Origin: Venturia oleaginea
Lineage: Eukaryota; Ascomycota; Dothideomycetes; Venturiales; Venturiaceae
Direction of reading: 5' to 3'
NCBI GenBank assembly: GCA_013176395.1
Contig: JABMLP010000012.1
Coordinates: forward strand, 620,001 to 684,000
DNA: 64,000 bases
This document shows positions 42,760 to 52,946 of the stretch, piece by piece; position 1 is the stretch's first letter, and every line of letters begins with the position of its first letter. The notes under the pieces were generated by a model. The model worked only from the letters and a program-made list of their open reading frames with translations. It did no database searches and was not told where the DNA came from. A program made the translations under genes and the position numbers.

Positions 42760-44093
42760 ATTTACTTCTTTGGAGGGGGAGGGATGGTGTTGCCGTCCAG
42801 GTCCCGGTCCTGGTCCTGTTCGTAAGATCAAGCGGGGAGTCTCGGACATTTTGATATTCTGGTTCTAGCTCATGGCTTTTGGACTGAGTTAATTCACGGT
42901 TGCGATACCTGGGTTAGTTGCGGATGGTTAGTTATGGTATAGATAATCAGCTGGTGATTGCGCTGCTTACACTTTCGATGAAGACGACTGTGGCTTGTCT
43001 CAAGCCTTTCAAAGCTACTCCTCGAACAATCGTGAAATGGTAAGATGTCCTCGGTTCTTTTCGAAATAGTAGCTTTCGGGTGGGTGTTAAGGCATTTTAA
43101 CACGGTTGGTTCACTTGAGTCAATTCGGGACTTGACCCAAGGCTCTCCCGACGGATATCGAATGCCGCATATCGATAGGATATATCTTGAACTATCCTTT
43201 ATATCTGGTATTTTAAAAATGGTGAATTGGTAGACCCGTCCAGTTAAGTTACTACTTAGACCTTGATGTAATGAAGAGTGAACTGTATGATGGAAAGATT
43301 AGTTGCGCACGGTGCTTTTTTCAGCCTTGGTGGCGATTTGGTTGGTACGTATGTCCTGAAAGTAACGTCTTTGTGCGGGTGGTTGAGTGTGACTGGGTAA
43401 TGCGTATTTCTTGGCTCTTGATTCGCCGGGATTGAGTTTTTTGGGGCTTTATAATCTGGGTGGTTGTATGATACATGTTTTTGTGTTGACTGGCATATAT
43501 TCTAACGGATGTAGATAAAGAGATCTCGAAGTTAAGAAGAGAGGTAGAGAGGCCTGCGACTAGGAAGAACTAAGCATTCGTGAAGAATGATCTATCTACA
43601 CTGTTATAGACTCACTAGGCTTGGGAGACGTTGTTCGACTGCTTTTTCAACTCATGAATGTTGCTTTAGGATATTATCTTGAGTCGGTGAGTAGAACTCT
43701 TGTTTTTTAATTCTATATGAATAGAAAATAACGAGATATGATACTGCACAAAAGGATTGACCAGATCCTTGTGACAAGTCAAGTCAAGATTGACGATTTG
43801 TTCGAGATTTTGGAAGATGAAGTTGGAGGAGAACTTTATAGATCAATTCTGAGGAGTATTGAGCGAAGCGAGGCTCCAGTTTCAAACCCTTTGTGGGCAG
43901 TATAGAAGCGAGTGAACGATGCAAATAGGCTGTTCACAAATGATAATTGAGAAGCTTTCGATCTAAGTTGCCAAATGAGGGGTCTAGATCACGTGCTTTA
44001 CGCTCGGGCCATTCCCACCATGGAATCTCGAATTTGAACTATCGCGAGAACCCGATTGCCCTCCGTCTTTCCTCAACCATATCGCCAGCCACC
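42760..44093. other. Intergenic region, nothing recognised
   Basis: Promoter region of the ribosomal protein gene. No other gene seen. Confidence 0.4.
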
Positions 44094-44965
44094 ATGTCGT
44101 CCGCCGCATTGAACAAGATCGCGCCAAACAGCCCATCGCGGCAATCCCCCTCGGAGATCGAGACCAGCATCGCCAATGCTCTCTACGACCTCGAGAGCAA
44201 CATCCCAGACATGAAGGCCGCTCTCCGCCCTCTCCAATTCGTGTCCGCACGCGAGGTAAGATGAATCACCATGCCACAGATACCAGCGACTCGGATCCTC
44301 TATATACCACCCATGGCTGTATTCCTGCGCGGTGGTCTTGGGGGTCATATGTATATTCGTGAAGTTGGCTGTACAATACAATACAAATACAATCTTGAGG
44401 AGGCGTTGGGCACTGGCAGTTTTTCTGACACCAGGATTCCTACAGATTGAGGTTGGTCACGGCAGGAAGGCGATTGTCATCTTTGTCCCCGTCCCATTAC
44501 TTCCTGGATGGCACAAGTCTCAGCAGCGGTAAGTTTCTTCCTTTATCTTATACACCTCCTACTTTCTCGCGCCGCATTCTCATTTCAAAATTGTGCAGCC
44601 TCACCCGTGAGCTTGAGAAGAAGTTCTCCGACCGCCACGTCCTCATCATCGCTTCTCGCCGTATCCTCCCCCGCCCAAAGCGGTCCAACCGCAGCCGTAC
44701 CTCCCAGAAGCAGAAGCGACCTATCTCCCGTACACTCACCGCCGTCCACGACAGCATCCTCCACGACCTCGTCTACCCAGTCGAGATCGTCGGAAAGCGT
44801 ATCCGAACCAAGGAGGACGGAACCAAGATCCTCAAGATCGTGTTAGACGAGAAGGAGCGTGGTGGTGTTGACTACAGACTCGACACGTACTCCGAGGTCT
44901 ACAAGAGACTGACGGGTAAGGGTGTCAACTTTGAGTTCCCACAGAGCGGTGCTTCTGAGGCTTAG
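44094..44965 (+). CDS. RPS7: 40S ribosomal protein eS7
   Basis: Three exons: 44094-44255, 44446-44528 and 44599-44965 (introns 190 and 70 nt); 203 residues, the normal length. Diagnostic stretches: [20 protein letters not shown] (across intron 1), [20 protein letters not shown] (across intron 2), [20 protein letters not shown], and [20 protein letters not shown]. Component of the small ribosomal subunit. The pyrimidine-rich leader before the ATG (CCTCCGTCTTTCCTC) fits a highly expressed ribosomal-protein gene. Long first introns are common in such genes and can host snoRNAs; none was recognised. Confidence 0.97.
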
Positions 44966-45316
44966 ATGCTGAGGGAGATTTCTGGCTCTGTGTGATGAGT
45001 GGGCTGGTAGGCGTCATTGCATTGTTCATGTCGAATTAGACAGGGCGCTTGGGTTTGGCCAACGGGCAGGGCCAGGACATAGTTCAAAAGCGAATATCAA
45101 GACTTTGCCTTCACCTACACAAGGCTATGTCATTTGGTGCAGTTCACTCTGAGATTCTTGCAGTGGCCTAATTACTCTCTCGCACCCGCATTTTTTACTC
45201 TCGCAAGGTCCGAATGTATCTATTTCGCTACGTCTAGGTAGGGAATTGACAACATGATACTCTCCTTCGTCGCCTTTACACACTTCCTTTCTTCAAGTTG
45301 CTAATCGCAGCCATGA

Positions 45317-46235
45317 TTACCTCCGACCCAATATCCCCAAACCAATCTTACTAACCTTCAACACATCCCTATACGTCAAACTAATCCTCGTACTCCTCTC
45401 ACTCACCCCTCCAGCCTCTTGAATCCCCGCCTTCGTATCATCTCCCAGCAATTCCCAATTCACCACCGTCTCAGCCCCCAACCCCTCATCCCGCTCAACA
45501 GCTTCAATACCATGAAGCAGCGCAGCATAAGCCTCACCAGTCGTAACCAATAAACTCCTCGGTTCCTGAAATATCCTCCACCTCTTCTTCATCTCCTCGT
45601 CGCCCTTTTCTCCTCCTTCCGATTGCTTCCCATCTCCCATCTTCCCCTTCGAAGGATGCACCATCAACTCCAAACACAACGCTCCACCCAGACTAACCGT
45701 CGCTACAACGGGTGAATATGCATCTCCATCTTCGTGCGGCATAATGCCTTCACGGGGTTTATACTCATTTATTAATACGTGATTTGGTGCGCCATGTTTC
45801 GTTCCTTGGAACACTTTCAGTTCTTCGAATCGTTTTAGGATTGGGGGGGAGGTTGTGAGGTAAGGTGGGAGTGGTGCGGCGATGAGGGTGTTTGTTTTTG
45901 TGAGGGTTGAGGGGTGAGCTTGGAGACGGCGGTTTGTTAGGTGGGTCCATCTTTGGGATGGGATCTGAGGATGGGAGGTTAGTGTTTCCATGGTGTGGTG
46001 TGGAGACGGGGGTAGAGAGGTAGTTGGAGAGAGAGTGAGAGGGTGAGAGAGATAATCTGTGAGAGAGAGCGGGTCTGCTCACTCACCTGGGCTGGGATAC
46101 CTTTTGGAGGATTTGTGCTTCTTCGTGTTCTGTGAGGAAGTTTGGGATGTAGTAGAAGGATGGGGCCAGGTCTGGGATGCGGTAGGGAGAGAGATCTTTT
46201 GGGATGGTGGGTATTGTGGGTTCGGGGTCTGCCAT
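45317..46235 (-). CDS. AlkB-type 2-oxoglutarate/Fe(II) dioxygenase (ALKBH6-like)
   Basis: Two exons, 46235-46101 and 45964-45317 (intron 136 nt, donor GTATCC, acceptor CCTCAG); 260 residues. N-terminus PSFYYIPNFLTEHEEAQILQ, then RWTHLTNRRLQAHPS, NHVLINEYKPREGIMPHEDG (iron-binding HxD within HEDGDAY), a second iron His in AALLHGIEA, and the 2OG-binding Arg in STRISLTYRDV. The RRLQ and HEDGDAY features match the ALKBH6 branch, whose substrate is not settled (RNA/DNA repair suspected). An acidic/Lys-rich insert (KGKMGDGKQSEGGEKGDEEM) is specific to this protein. The alternative donor GTGAGT 14 nt downstream breaks frame. Confidence 0.85.
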
Positions 46236-46417
46236 TGCGAAGCTGTCAAGTAGTTTGAGAGAGGATGTGCTGTTGTGAGGACATCTGGCTGGAGAGGTGC
46301 ATTTATTGTTCGTAGATAACCTGGAAGCTCGAAGACACCCCACATTAAACACCTCCCTACGATCAACTCTCGACCTCTCTTCCTGCTCCTCAACCACAAT
46401 CCTTTCCTCAACTCATA

Positions 46418-46892
46418 ATGGGTCCCAAGAAAAGTGGCGCTAAAGATGCCAAAACCTCGGGATCCAAATCGAAAGAACAAAAGGAGAGTAAAGACGACAA
46501 GAAGAAGCTAAAACCAGCAACCTCGATCAACGTCCGGCACATCCTATGCGAAAAACATTCCAAGAAAGAGGAGGCCCTTGCGAAATTGAATGACGGCGCG
46601 AAGTTTGATGAGGTTGCGCGCGAGTTCTCGGAGGATAAGGCCAGGCAGGGTAAGTTTTTAGAATGATGGCAGTTCTGGGCGGAGCCTCTCTTTCTCAGAC
46701 CCAGGCATACTCGACGGTTGGCTAATTTATTGCACAGGAGGCTCATTGGGATGGAAGGTTAGGGGGAGTTTAATCAAGGAGTTTGAGGATTTGGCGTATG
46801 AGTTGGATCCTAGTACGACGGGAAACCCGAAGTGGGCGGAGGTGAAGACGAGGGAGGGGTATCACATTTTGATGGTTGAGGGCAGAAAGTGA
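46418..46892 (+). CDS. PIN4: Parvulin-type peptidyl-prolyl isomerase PIN4
   Basis: Two exons, 46418-46649 and 46738-46892 (intron 88 nt); 128 residues, the normal size. Lys-rich N-terminus ([20 protein letters not shown]) followed by the rotamase domain: [37 protein letters not shown] and the C-terminal [16 protein letters not shown]. Catalyses cis-trans isomerisation of peptidyl-prolyl bonds; human PIN4 (parvulin 14) acts in ribosome biogenesis and chromatin. Divergent from the ALKBH6-like gene, with the start codons only 182 bp apart. Confidence 0.93.
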
Positions 46893-47398
46893 GGAAGGGG
46901 AAGAGCTGGGGCGGCATAAATCAGTAGTTGAGAAGCACTTTCAGGATAGGACGGCATTTACCATTGGAGTTCTGGCGCGTGGAGTGGTGCAAAGATCTAC
47001 CTGGAGAGAGGAGTTATCATGAAGATATGGGAGAATGATTCCAAAAAGGAAAGGTCCGGATATGGAGATGATGATGATGATGTACTGGAATCCACTGTCA
47101 TCTGCTAGAGCTCCTCGTCTTCCACGTCTACGAGTGCACGCAACAAGCTGGTCTGTAGCTTGATATTGGGAGAATTGGCAAGGAATAAGTAGTCTTGACC
47201 AAAAGATACGAGTGCTCTCAACCCAAGGCTCTTCGACAGATCCCTAACAAAAGCTGGTAAGACTCAATTCAAGATCTATCTCACAAAATCCCTGGCCAAT
47301 CAAATAGTTGAAAGTTCTTCGGGATTGAAAATCGCGTAACGCACATCCTTGACGGTTCTTGAATCGCTTGATTTTACTTTTAATCTGTATTTAGGGTA
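46893..47398. other. Intergenic region, nothing recognised
   Basis: Contains a short GATGATGATGAT run near 47068. No gene seen. Confidence 0.4.
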
Positions 47399-48525
47399 AC
47401 GTAATTCACTAGCGAGCGGGCCACACCACCGAGCGGGCCACCGAATCGATCATCTCATCTTTGCAAGCTTACACCACCACAACGCCTTTATTAATCAAGA
47501 CTATCTATTATACAAAAGATTATCGATATTTAGGGCAATCGCTCGCAGCATGGTCAAAGCCCTTACATACAAAACAACTAGGTAAATCAAAGCAATTCCC
47601 TTGACTTGCACTACTTGATGACGAGGCTGTTGCAACAACTGTTTGCTGTATAGGAGCAACACTTGCCTGTATAGGCTGCTGTACAGTATTCTCCATCAGG
47701 CCTTGTGCCTCTGCAACTGTAAGTGTTATTTTCTTTGAGATCTGCTTTTTTTTGACTGCTCTCTTCCTCTTTTGCCTCTCATTCGCTGCTCTCAATTTCT
47801 CATTCTCATCTGCCAACAGTCGCTTCAATTGCTGTAACCCACTCCCGATCGCCTGGCTGTAATTGAGGTGGCTTGCCCCGTCGATCTGAGGTAGTAAAGA
47901 CGCGTGAGGTGCTTGCAATACCCATTGCAAAGCCAGTCTCATCGAAGTTATAGATATCCTCCTCTTGAATGCCGTATTTCTGAATTGTATTACTCACAAG
48001 CCGAAACCAGGCTCCGATAAGCTCTGGATCTTCGCATTGAGCACGCTGATAATCGTACTTGCGATTGAATCTCGATTGCAGGGCAGGCTGTCGCTTGATG
48101 AACCTGGCAGACCAGTTGATACCGATTGAGGCTGAGGGACCGACGCGTTGTTGAAGCAGTAATTTCGCCGCATTCTGTACTGCACAGACTCGAGCAGGAT
48201 AGCCTCGATTATCCATTGAGATAATCCATTGAGTTAAGACTTCTTCCTCTGTGGGAGTAAGTTTGTGGCTGTTTGCGCGCGTTTCGACGCGTGCAACGCG
48301 TCCAGAGAGGCGATATTTGAGGGTATTGTATGGTACATTATAAGCTAATGCAGCTTGGCAAATAGTTGTGATTTGGCCTTTTTGATAGGCTTGATGAGCA
48401 AGAAGTAATCGGCCTTCTTGCTGGGCTTTAGAAGGCATGAGGTGGTGGTGTAGAGGCTTGCAAAGATGAAATGATCGATTCGGTAGCCCGCTCGGTGGTG
48501 TGGCCCGCTCGCTAGTGAATTACGT
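47399..48525 (-). mobile_element. Pogo-type element with internal deletion (subfamily 3)
   Basis: TA duplications at 47397-47398 and 48526-48527. Terminal inverted repeats start ACGTAATTCACTAGCGAGCG and stay similar for ~75 bp. The motif GAGCGGGCCAC occurs twice in each end. 1127 bp; the transposase lies on the minus strand and lacks its catalytic core. Confidence 0.9.
47520..48438 (-). pseudogene. Pogo-type transposase, core-deleted
   Basis: The N-terminal frame (48438 to 47806) has psq HTH (ICQAALAYNVPYNTLKYRLS), the second DNA-binding part (NWSARFIKRQPALQSRF) and IYNFDETGFAMGIA (first catalytic Asp), then stops shortly after PPQLQPGDREWVTAIEA. The overlapping frame (to 47520) supplies the tail: a basic coiled coil (LLADENEKLRAANERQKRKR) and the CCHC knuckle CFVCKGFDHAASDC. 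The second and third catalytic blocks are absent. Related to the 29.5-kb remnant and deleted at the same point. Confidence 0.83.
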
Positions 48526-48532
48526 TAATGTA

Positions 48533-49875
48533 CAGTACTAGGGCAAAAGTTTCCGTACAATTAAGCGAAAACGCGAAATCTACACCTCTCATTTTTTAAC
48601 ACATTATCTTTGCACTACCATTATGCCACCTCAACGAAAGCCATTGACTCCTATAAACCCGCAGAGGCTTCCTAATCATCGTCTTACTCCATATCAACGC
48701 GGCAAAATTGATGCGCAGCGTGAAGCCGGGCTCAGTTTAGGCGCAATTGCGGCGCTACAAAAACCACCGCGTTCCACCATCCAATACAGCCTTGAAAAGG
48801 CCCCATTACGCCAGAACGGCGAATCCCTACCTTCCAGCGGCCGGCCACGCTCGTATACAGACCGAGATGAACGATCTCTGTTACGCATTATACGTACGCA
48901 GCCTAAGTTAACGTACGAGGAGGTCAAAAGACAGGCTTGCATCGATTTTTCGAAGGATACCATCAGGAGGATATTGAAAGAGTACGGAATCGCAAATTGG
49001 AGGTCTGCAAGGCGCCCTTTCCTCACACAGGTACATGCTGACGCCAGGAAGCTCTGGGCAGAGCAGCACATGTCGTGGAAAGCTGAAGATTGGGCGAAGA
49101 TTATATGGTCTGACGAGTGCTCAGTTGAGCGAGGGACCGGCAAGGCAAGAACATGGTGTTTTCGCACACCAGGACAAAAATGGGAGACCTCAATGATTGA
49201 TACCTATAAGAAGGGTAAAGGAGTGTCTATCATGATTTGGGCATGCTTCTCTGGCCAAGTAGGGCGCTCTGAATTGTACATTCTTAAGCGTGACCTAGAG
49301 AGCAAGCGTCAAGGCTACTCTACGAACTCGTATATCAAGTTACTCGACGAAATGCTACCTACAGTATACGAACCGGGCCTTAAATTTATGCAGGATAACG
49401 CGCCTATCCACAAAGCCAAAAAGACTATAGTCTGGTTTAAGGAAAACCTCATTCCACTACAAGATGCGCCGCTCTACAGTCCTGATATGAACCCGATTGA
49501 AAACCTCTGGCGGAGGCTCAAGGAATTGGTCTACGAAGTGGAACCTATGATTGAATACGTTACTGGCGGTGTAGACAATATACGAGAGGTTCTAGGAGAA
49601 GCACTTATTAAGGCCTGGCGGCTTATTGAACAACATTATTTTGATGCTGTACTTGAGTCAATGCCAAGGAGGGTTGAGGCATTACTGGCGGCAGATGGTT
49701 GGCACACAAAATACTAAATAGCTCACTGAATGGCTCATTTTGTAGCCCTGGTATTACTGTACATTATACGAGAATATGAGCGAAAATGATCACGTTGAAA
49801 GCGCGATAATGTAATTACAAGAATCACCATTTTTTGAGCGATCTCGGCTGTACGGAAACTTGTGCGACCCTACTG
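48533..49875 (+). mobile_element. Tc1-type transposon, apparently intact
   Basis: 1343 bp between TA dinucleotides (48531-48532, 49876-49877). 27-bp imperfect terminal inverted repeats at both ends begin CAGTA and share AAGTTTCCGTACA. It abuts the pogo element on its left. Confidence 0.93.
48623..49717 (+). CDS. Tc1-type transposase (DD34E)
   Basis: Intact frame of 364 residues. N-terminal HTH (RLTPYQRGKIDAQREAGLSL), second HTH region (RSLLRIIRTQPKLTYEEVKR), then the DDE_3 core: IIWSDECSVERG (Asp 1), FMQDNAPIHKAKK (Asp 2) and YSPDMNPIENLWRRLK (Glu). Asp 2 and Glu are separated by 34 residues, the Tc1 spacing. No stop or frameshift, full-length ends and TA target, so it may be active or recently active. 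Confidence 0.95.
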   Translation: MPPQRKPLTPINPQRLPNHRLTPYQRGKIDAQREAGLSLGAIAALQKPPRSTIQYSLEKAPLRQNGESLPSSGRPRSYTDRDERSLLRIIRTQPKLTYEEVKRQACIDFSKDTIRRILKEYGIANWRSARRPFLTQVHADARKLWAEQHMSWKAEDWAKIIWSDECSVERGTGKARTWCFRTPGQKWETSMIDTYKKGKGVSIMIWACFSGQVGRSELYILKRDLESKRQGYSTNSYIKLLDEMLPTVYEPGLKFMQDNAPIHKAKKTIVWFKENLIPLQDAPLYSPDMNPIENLWRRLKELVYEVEPMIEYVTGGVDNIREVLGEALIKAWRLIEQHYFDAVLESMPRRVEALLAADGWHTKY

Positions 49876-49885
49876 TACTTCACAA

Positions 49886-49970
49886 GCGAGTGGGCCACCC
49901 AAGCGAGTGGGCCACCCAAGCGAGTGGGCCACCCAAGCGAGTGGGCCACCCAAGCGAGTGGGCCACCTCA
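49886..49970. repeat. 17-bp tandem array of a pogo terminal motif, five units
   Basis: Five head-to-tail copies of AAGCGAGTGGGCCACCC (last unit imperfect). The same unit is present once at the opposite end of the element. Confidence 0.92.
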
Positions 49971-50049
49971 CAAACGTAAACCGCCTTCGTAAAAATACTA
50001 CGCAACCCTACAACAATTTATAGTATTAAATAGAATAGAATAATATTAT

Positions 50050-50965
50050 TTAGAAACTTCGCTATCATCTTTATTCTCTATTTCTACCTCACAAGTACGG
50101 GAGTTATGCCCAGTCTCGCCGCAACGGCCGCAGTGCCTCTCTCCACGTACCCTCTTCGCAGGCTTCTCACCATCGTTACGATTACCACCTCCCTTATAGT
50201 AACTTAGTCAGTTGCTTCACCAGCTGTCAAGGTCTGCTCAGTCCGTATATATCTCCTTTTGCGACTCTTACGCTTTGTAACTGCCTCAATTGCGTCTCGA
50301 AGGCGCGCTGTTTCTTCGCGCATCAACACCATTTCATGTGCTATCTGCTGCGCGCCTTTACTCAACTGCCTGACCTGTTCATCAATAGAACTTGCAGAGG
50401 ATCCTGGGCCTGTAACGACTAGCTGAGACGATATCTTGCCTATTAAGAAGCCAGATCCATCAAAATTGTAGGTATCCTCGTCTATGATACCGTACTCTGC
50501 CTTTATCCTCTGAACAAGTGTGAACCAGAGTATAATAACCACCGGGTCTTCACAGGCAGCTCGCTGGCGATCGTATGGACGGCTCCATCGGGTGGTAAGC
50601 TCTGGCGTACGCTTTACCAAGTTGTTAACCCAGTTCTTGCCAACAGGCTTCCCACCCCGCTCTCTTAGTAGTTTATTAGCCATATCTTGTACGTAGGCCT
50701 TCGACGGCGGTAGGCCGCGTAAGCTTTCGTTAAGAATACGCTTTATAACCACCTCCTCTTCTAGCTTTGTCAATCGCTTCGAGTTCGGCTCGCATTCGCG
50801 TCGAGGGCGCTGTCCGGCGCGTCGGCGTTGTACTGTTGTTCGAGGTACGCTATATATTACTGCAGCGCGTCTTTCGCTTTGGATTTGCTTTGAATTGATA
50901 TCTGAGATAGCAAGGAATATATCTCCTTCTTTATAGATCTTCTGCTTTTCGTGTTGTTGAGGCAT
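50050..50965 (-). pseudogene. Pogo-type transposase derivative lacking the catalytic core
   Basis: One continuous frame of 253 residues (50965 to 50204) joins the N-terminal HTH (SERRAAVIYSVPRTTVQRRR), the second DNA-binding part (PVGKNWVNNLVKRTPELTTR) and YNFDGSGFLIGKI directly to a C-terminal coiled coil (SIDEQVRQLSKGAQQIAHEM, LRDAIEAVTKRKSRKRRY). The DDE region between is deleted. After its stop a CCHC knuckle, CGRCGETGHNSRTC, remains in another frame near 50140. The first block also has FDGSGF for the usual FDE(T/I)GF. It cannot be catalytic; it could in principle make a DNA-binding protein. Confidence 0.78.
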
Positions 50966-51020
50966 TACGCGACGTTGTTACGAAGGCGGTTTACGTTTGT
51001 GAGGTGGCCCACTCGCTTGG

Positions 51021-51472
51021 GTGGCGATAAAGCGGGATACCCAGTTCTTCCCGACTGGTTGTGGTGGAGGTTCTGTACCACGTTTTTCGAGTAAAACATT
51101 TGCCATTTGTCGTGCGTCAATAATCTGAGGGGGAAATCCGCGTCGATCAAGGTCCAGGATCCACTGAACTAGAGTCTGCTCTTCATGTAGTTGTAACTTT
51201 CGTTTTTTGTGGTTGGATTCGCTCTGTGGTTTGATGCCTTTGAGACGACGCTGAAGTGTAGCTCGAGATATATCGTACAACGCTGAGATTTGGCGTTGAC
51301 TTGAATTTTGATTCTTTTGAAAGCTTTGCTTCGCAAGAAGTAATCTAGCCTCTTTGTGTGCTTATTCAGGCGTTGTTGGTGTTGACATTATCGCAATTAT
51401 TGTACGAAGAGAATGGACTTTTTGATGGGGTGGCCCACAGACTGGGGTGGCCCACTGAGTGGTGAAACACGT
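51021..51472 (-). mobile_element. Pogo-type element fragment (5' part only)
   Basis: Right end is intact: TA at 51473-51474, then inward (minus strand) ACGTGTTTCACCACTCAGTG with GGGCCACCCC repeated twice. It encodes the start of a transposase (LYDISRATLQRRLKGIKPQS, LVQWILDLDRRGFPP, PVGKNWVSRFI), which is cut off at ~51020 by the neighbouring element. No second half was found on the other side of the insertion. Confidence 0.75.
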
Positions 51473-51594
51473 TAGCTGCTTATTAATAGACGATAGCGAC
51501 CGATTAAGTTACGAGCCTCGTATTGAAACAAAGCACTAGCGAATACTACAACTACGGTAACACGAAGTCCTTCGGCAAATGAAGATTTATGATA

Positions 51595-52711
51595 CAAGTG
51601 CTGTGCATGAACGGGCTGACCCCCCCCCCCTGTCAATTTTGTCTCAGTCATGAAGCTAGCAAAATAAAGCAGACTCTACCTTTACTATCACCTCATATTC
51701 TTCATTATACAGCTTCAAATGCCTGGCAAGCATAAGAATCGTCAATCATTTCGTGATCCTGAGCGGCCGAAAGGCCAACGTCTCTCTGAGCGCGAGCGTA
51801 CTCAGATCCTCACCTTATACCACCTTGTAGAATGGAACAAGACCCAAATCGCTCGAAAGCTTCGCCTTGCTCGATCTACGGTTATTCTTTGTATTCAAGA
51901 AGGCTATTATACTCCTCGTAAGCCACCTGGCAGGCCATTTATGCTTACAATCCACCGCCGCCACCGTCTAATCAACCGAGCTACCCAGGATGCTCTACAC
52001 CGACGAATGCCGCTTGAGCAGATTGCCTCGATTGAGGGTATTCAAGCCTGCCGGAGAACCCTTTTTCAAGCCTTTAAATGCGAGAGATTCTTCCGCTGTA
52101 TCGCCGTCGAGAAGCCTCTTCTTACGGAGGCGCACCGAGCGGCAAGACTACAATGGGCAATACGTCACCAACATTGGGACTTTGAGCAGTGGAAACGTGT
52201 CCTCTGGACAGACGAGGCATCTTTTACAACAGGAGGCTTTCGCGTCATATACGTAACAAGGAGGCCTGAGGAGAAGTATGAACCTTCTTGCTTATTACCA
52301 AAGTGCTACTTTCGAGCAATCTTGATGGAAGATAACGCCTCCGTACATACGGCTAGGCTTACTCAGGCAGTACACTCTCAGTACAACCTTAATAGGATGA
52401 CTTAGCCAGCTAACTCACCAGATCTCAACCCAATTGAGAATGTCTGGCGGCTGTTAAAATATAGAACTGGGAGGCGCTTTCTGTACTCGAAAGCAGATGT
52501 ACGACAGTATCTTGAGGAAGAATGGGCTAAACTTGAGCTAGATGACATTATTAAGTATATAGAAGAGATGCCTGAGCGCGTACAAGCCGTTATCGCAGCT
52601 AATGGCGGCCACACTAAGTGGTAATGTGGACAAAGTCTGCTTCATTTTACTAGCTTCATGACTGAGACAAAATTGACAGGGGGGTGTCAGCCCGTTCATG
52701 CACAGCACTTG
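51595..52711 (+). mobile_element. Mariner-type element with ~85-bp terminal inverted repeats
   Basis: TA at 51593-51594 and 52712-52713. The ends begin CAAGTGCTGTGCATGAACGG in both orientations and stay alike for ~85 bp. They contain a poly-C run of different length (about 13 versus 8) and TCAATTTTGTCTCAGTCATG. 1117 bp. Confidence 0.92.
51719..52624 (+). pseudogene. Mariner-type transposase, deleted and stopped
   Basis: Frame from 51719 (MPGKHKNRQSFRDPERPKGQ) with two HTH regions (KTQIARKLRLARSTVILCIQ). Catalytic pieces: VLWTDEASFTTGG (Asp 1), AILMEDNASVHTARL (Asp 2). An in-frame TAG at ~52403 precedes PANSPDLNPIENVWRLLKYR (Glu); the position is usually Trp, so a G-to-A change is likely. The stretch between Asp 1 and Asp 2 is far shorter than normal, implying an internal deletion after EEKYEPSCLLPK. 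Non-functional. Confidence 0.85.
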
Positions 52712-52946
52712 TACTATGCCATAGAAAGTGAAACTTCTCCATGATGATCTAAAAATGCATTGCCTTAATAAGCGCCGCATTTCATGCACGATCTAAGGTA
52801 ATAGCTTATTGTACAACACCAACAATGCAAGCTGCGCCTCTAACCTCTAGCAAGTTATATAGTAGAGCGATGGGCGAAATGGCGTTCCTACTTCGCCTCC
52901 CACATCTCGGTCCTGCAACTGCTGGATCGACCTCAACACTGTCGAT

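Larger units (their letters stand above)
49885..51020 (-). mobile_element. Pogo-type element with core deletion, nested (subfamily 4)
   Basis: A shared terminal segment (GCCACCCAAGCGAGTGGGCC..., continuing through CACAAACGTAAACCGCCTTC) occurs at the left (~49945-49995) and, inverted, at the right (~50972-51020). The left end has five tandem copies of the 17-bp terminal unit, the right end one. The right end interrupts another pogo transposase gene, so this element is nested. Exact outer borders are uncertain because both neighbours use similar terminal motifs. Confidence 0.65.
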
